Of a stretch of 64,000 nucleotides of DNA, positions 63,526-64,000 are shown in pieces. Under the pieces are notes generated by a model. It searched no databases. It was not told the origin of the DNA and worked only from the letters and a program-made list of their open reading frames with translations. Origin of the DNA: Anseranas semipalmata (lineage: Eukaryota; Chordata; Aves; Anseriformes; Anseranatidae); NCBI GenBank assembly GCA_013399115.1, contig VXAA01003006.1:674883-738882 (forward strand). The letters are read 5' to 3'. The translations under genes and the position numbers were made by a program. Each line of letters begins with the position of its first letter. Position 1 is the stretch's first letter.

Positions 63526-64000
63526 CTACTTCCATGCGTGTCCACTTATAAAGTTGTACTTTCAAGTAGGCAGTTTATGTGCACACATTAGTAATTCATG
63601 TTTGGTTAGGACTGCTCTGAATCTGCTTTTTTCTCCCCTTATTTTACTAAATTCTACTTTATTTTACTTATTGCTATCCATTTCTGCTTTGTTTAGTATT
63701 ATTCTAAACCACTGCAAAGCTTGTATTGTTCCAGCCTTGAGGTTTATGAATTCTGGCAGCATTTAAAAACTGGATTTCCATAAGGTCTCTGTCAGGCAGT
63801 GCAGAAATGTGTGGGGTAAAAACAACCAGAGGCTGAGCCTTGAATTATCCTAAATATAGGATGGAATAAGAAGTCATTGCACACAGCTGTATTTTTTTCT
63901 CTTTCTACCCAGACTGCTGCGTGCTTCTACTGTGAGCTGCAGTGTTCTGTGAAATTCTGTGTTCAACCCCAGTGCCAGAGGTACTTCAGTGCATGTTTTC
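63526..64000. other. Unique DNA, right edge
   Basis: I see nothing beyond AT-rich unique sequence, and no exon or repeat that I can support. Confidence 0.6.

Noticed and set aside
1..64000. CRISPR arrays, operons, phage genes, tRNA or rRNA genes
   Set aside because: No regularly spaced repeats, no bacterial gene organisation and no tRNA or rRNA signature was seen on either strand. The repeat content is vertebrate.

Overview
The window is vertebrate nuclear DNA, most likely from a bird. It is AT-rich and CpG-poor, and it is dotted with poly(T)/poly(A) tracts and microsatellites. It carries a truncated CR1 LINE 3' end of the type common in avian genomes (39505-39623), two solo LTRs of an avian ERVL-like family (10061-10578 and 46496-47010), and several heavily decayed MIR/CORE-SINE-like relics of the kind shared by amniotes. 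There is no bacterial-type gene organisation, CRISPR array, rRNA gene or recognisable tRNA gene. Family assignments come from recalled consensus sequences, not from a database search.

I find no protein-coding gene that I can name. The longest open frames (147 codons at 29616-30059, 136 at 22308-22718, 126 at 9646-10026) have ordinary intronic or intergenic composition and no recognisable domain. The simplest reading is one very large intron or a gene-poor intergenic interval. A few short open segments bounded by good splice-site sequences are recorded as low-confidence exon candidates: 24687-24759 (+), 43594-43614 (+, 21 nt), 49130-49267 (+, ends in a stop) and 13469-13498 (-, 30 nt).

Layout: 1-10060 is unique DNA with an AT-rich palindrome near 3.0 kb. 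At 10.06-10.58 kb lies the first solo LTR. From 11.3 to 20.3 kb come several MIR-like relics and an 18-bp minisatellite at 15.9 kb. A 144-base assembly gap sits at 25067-25210, and an unresolved base follows a C homopolymer at 29061. From 32.1 to 39.6 kb there are two more MIR-like relics and the CR1 fragment. At 46.5-47.0 kb is the second solo LTR, followed by a purine-pyrimidine alternating (AC)n(GC)n tract at 47717-47748. From 48 to 56 kb the DNA is repeat-poor and holds the best candidates for conserved regulatory sequence, including three CAGCTG E-boxes spaced exactly 11 bp apart at 55159-55186. From 57.4 to 64 kb there are an older CR1-like relic and one more MIR-like relic.

No new multi-gene system is visible. 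The items most worth checking are the E-box triplet, the exon candidates, the Z-DNA-prone tract and the ancient SINE relics.
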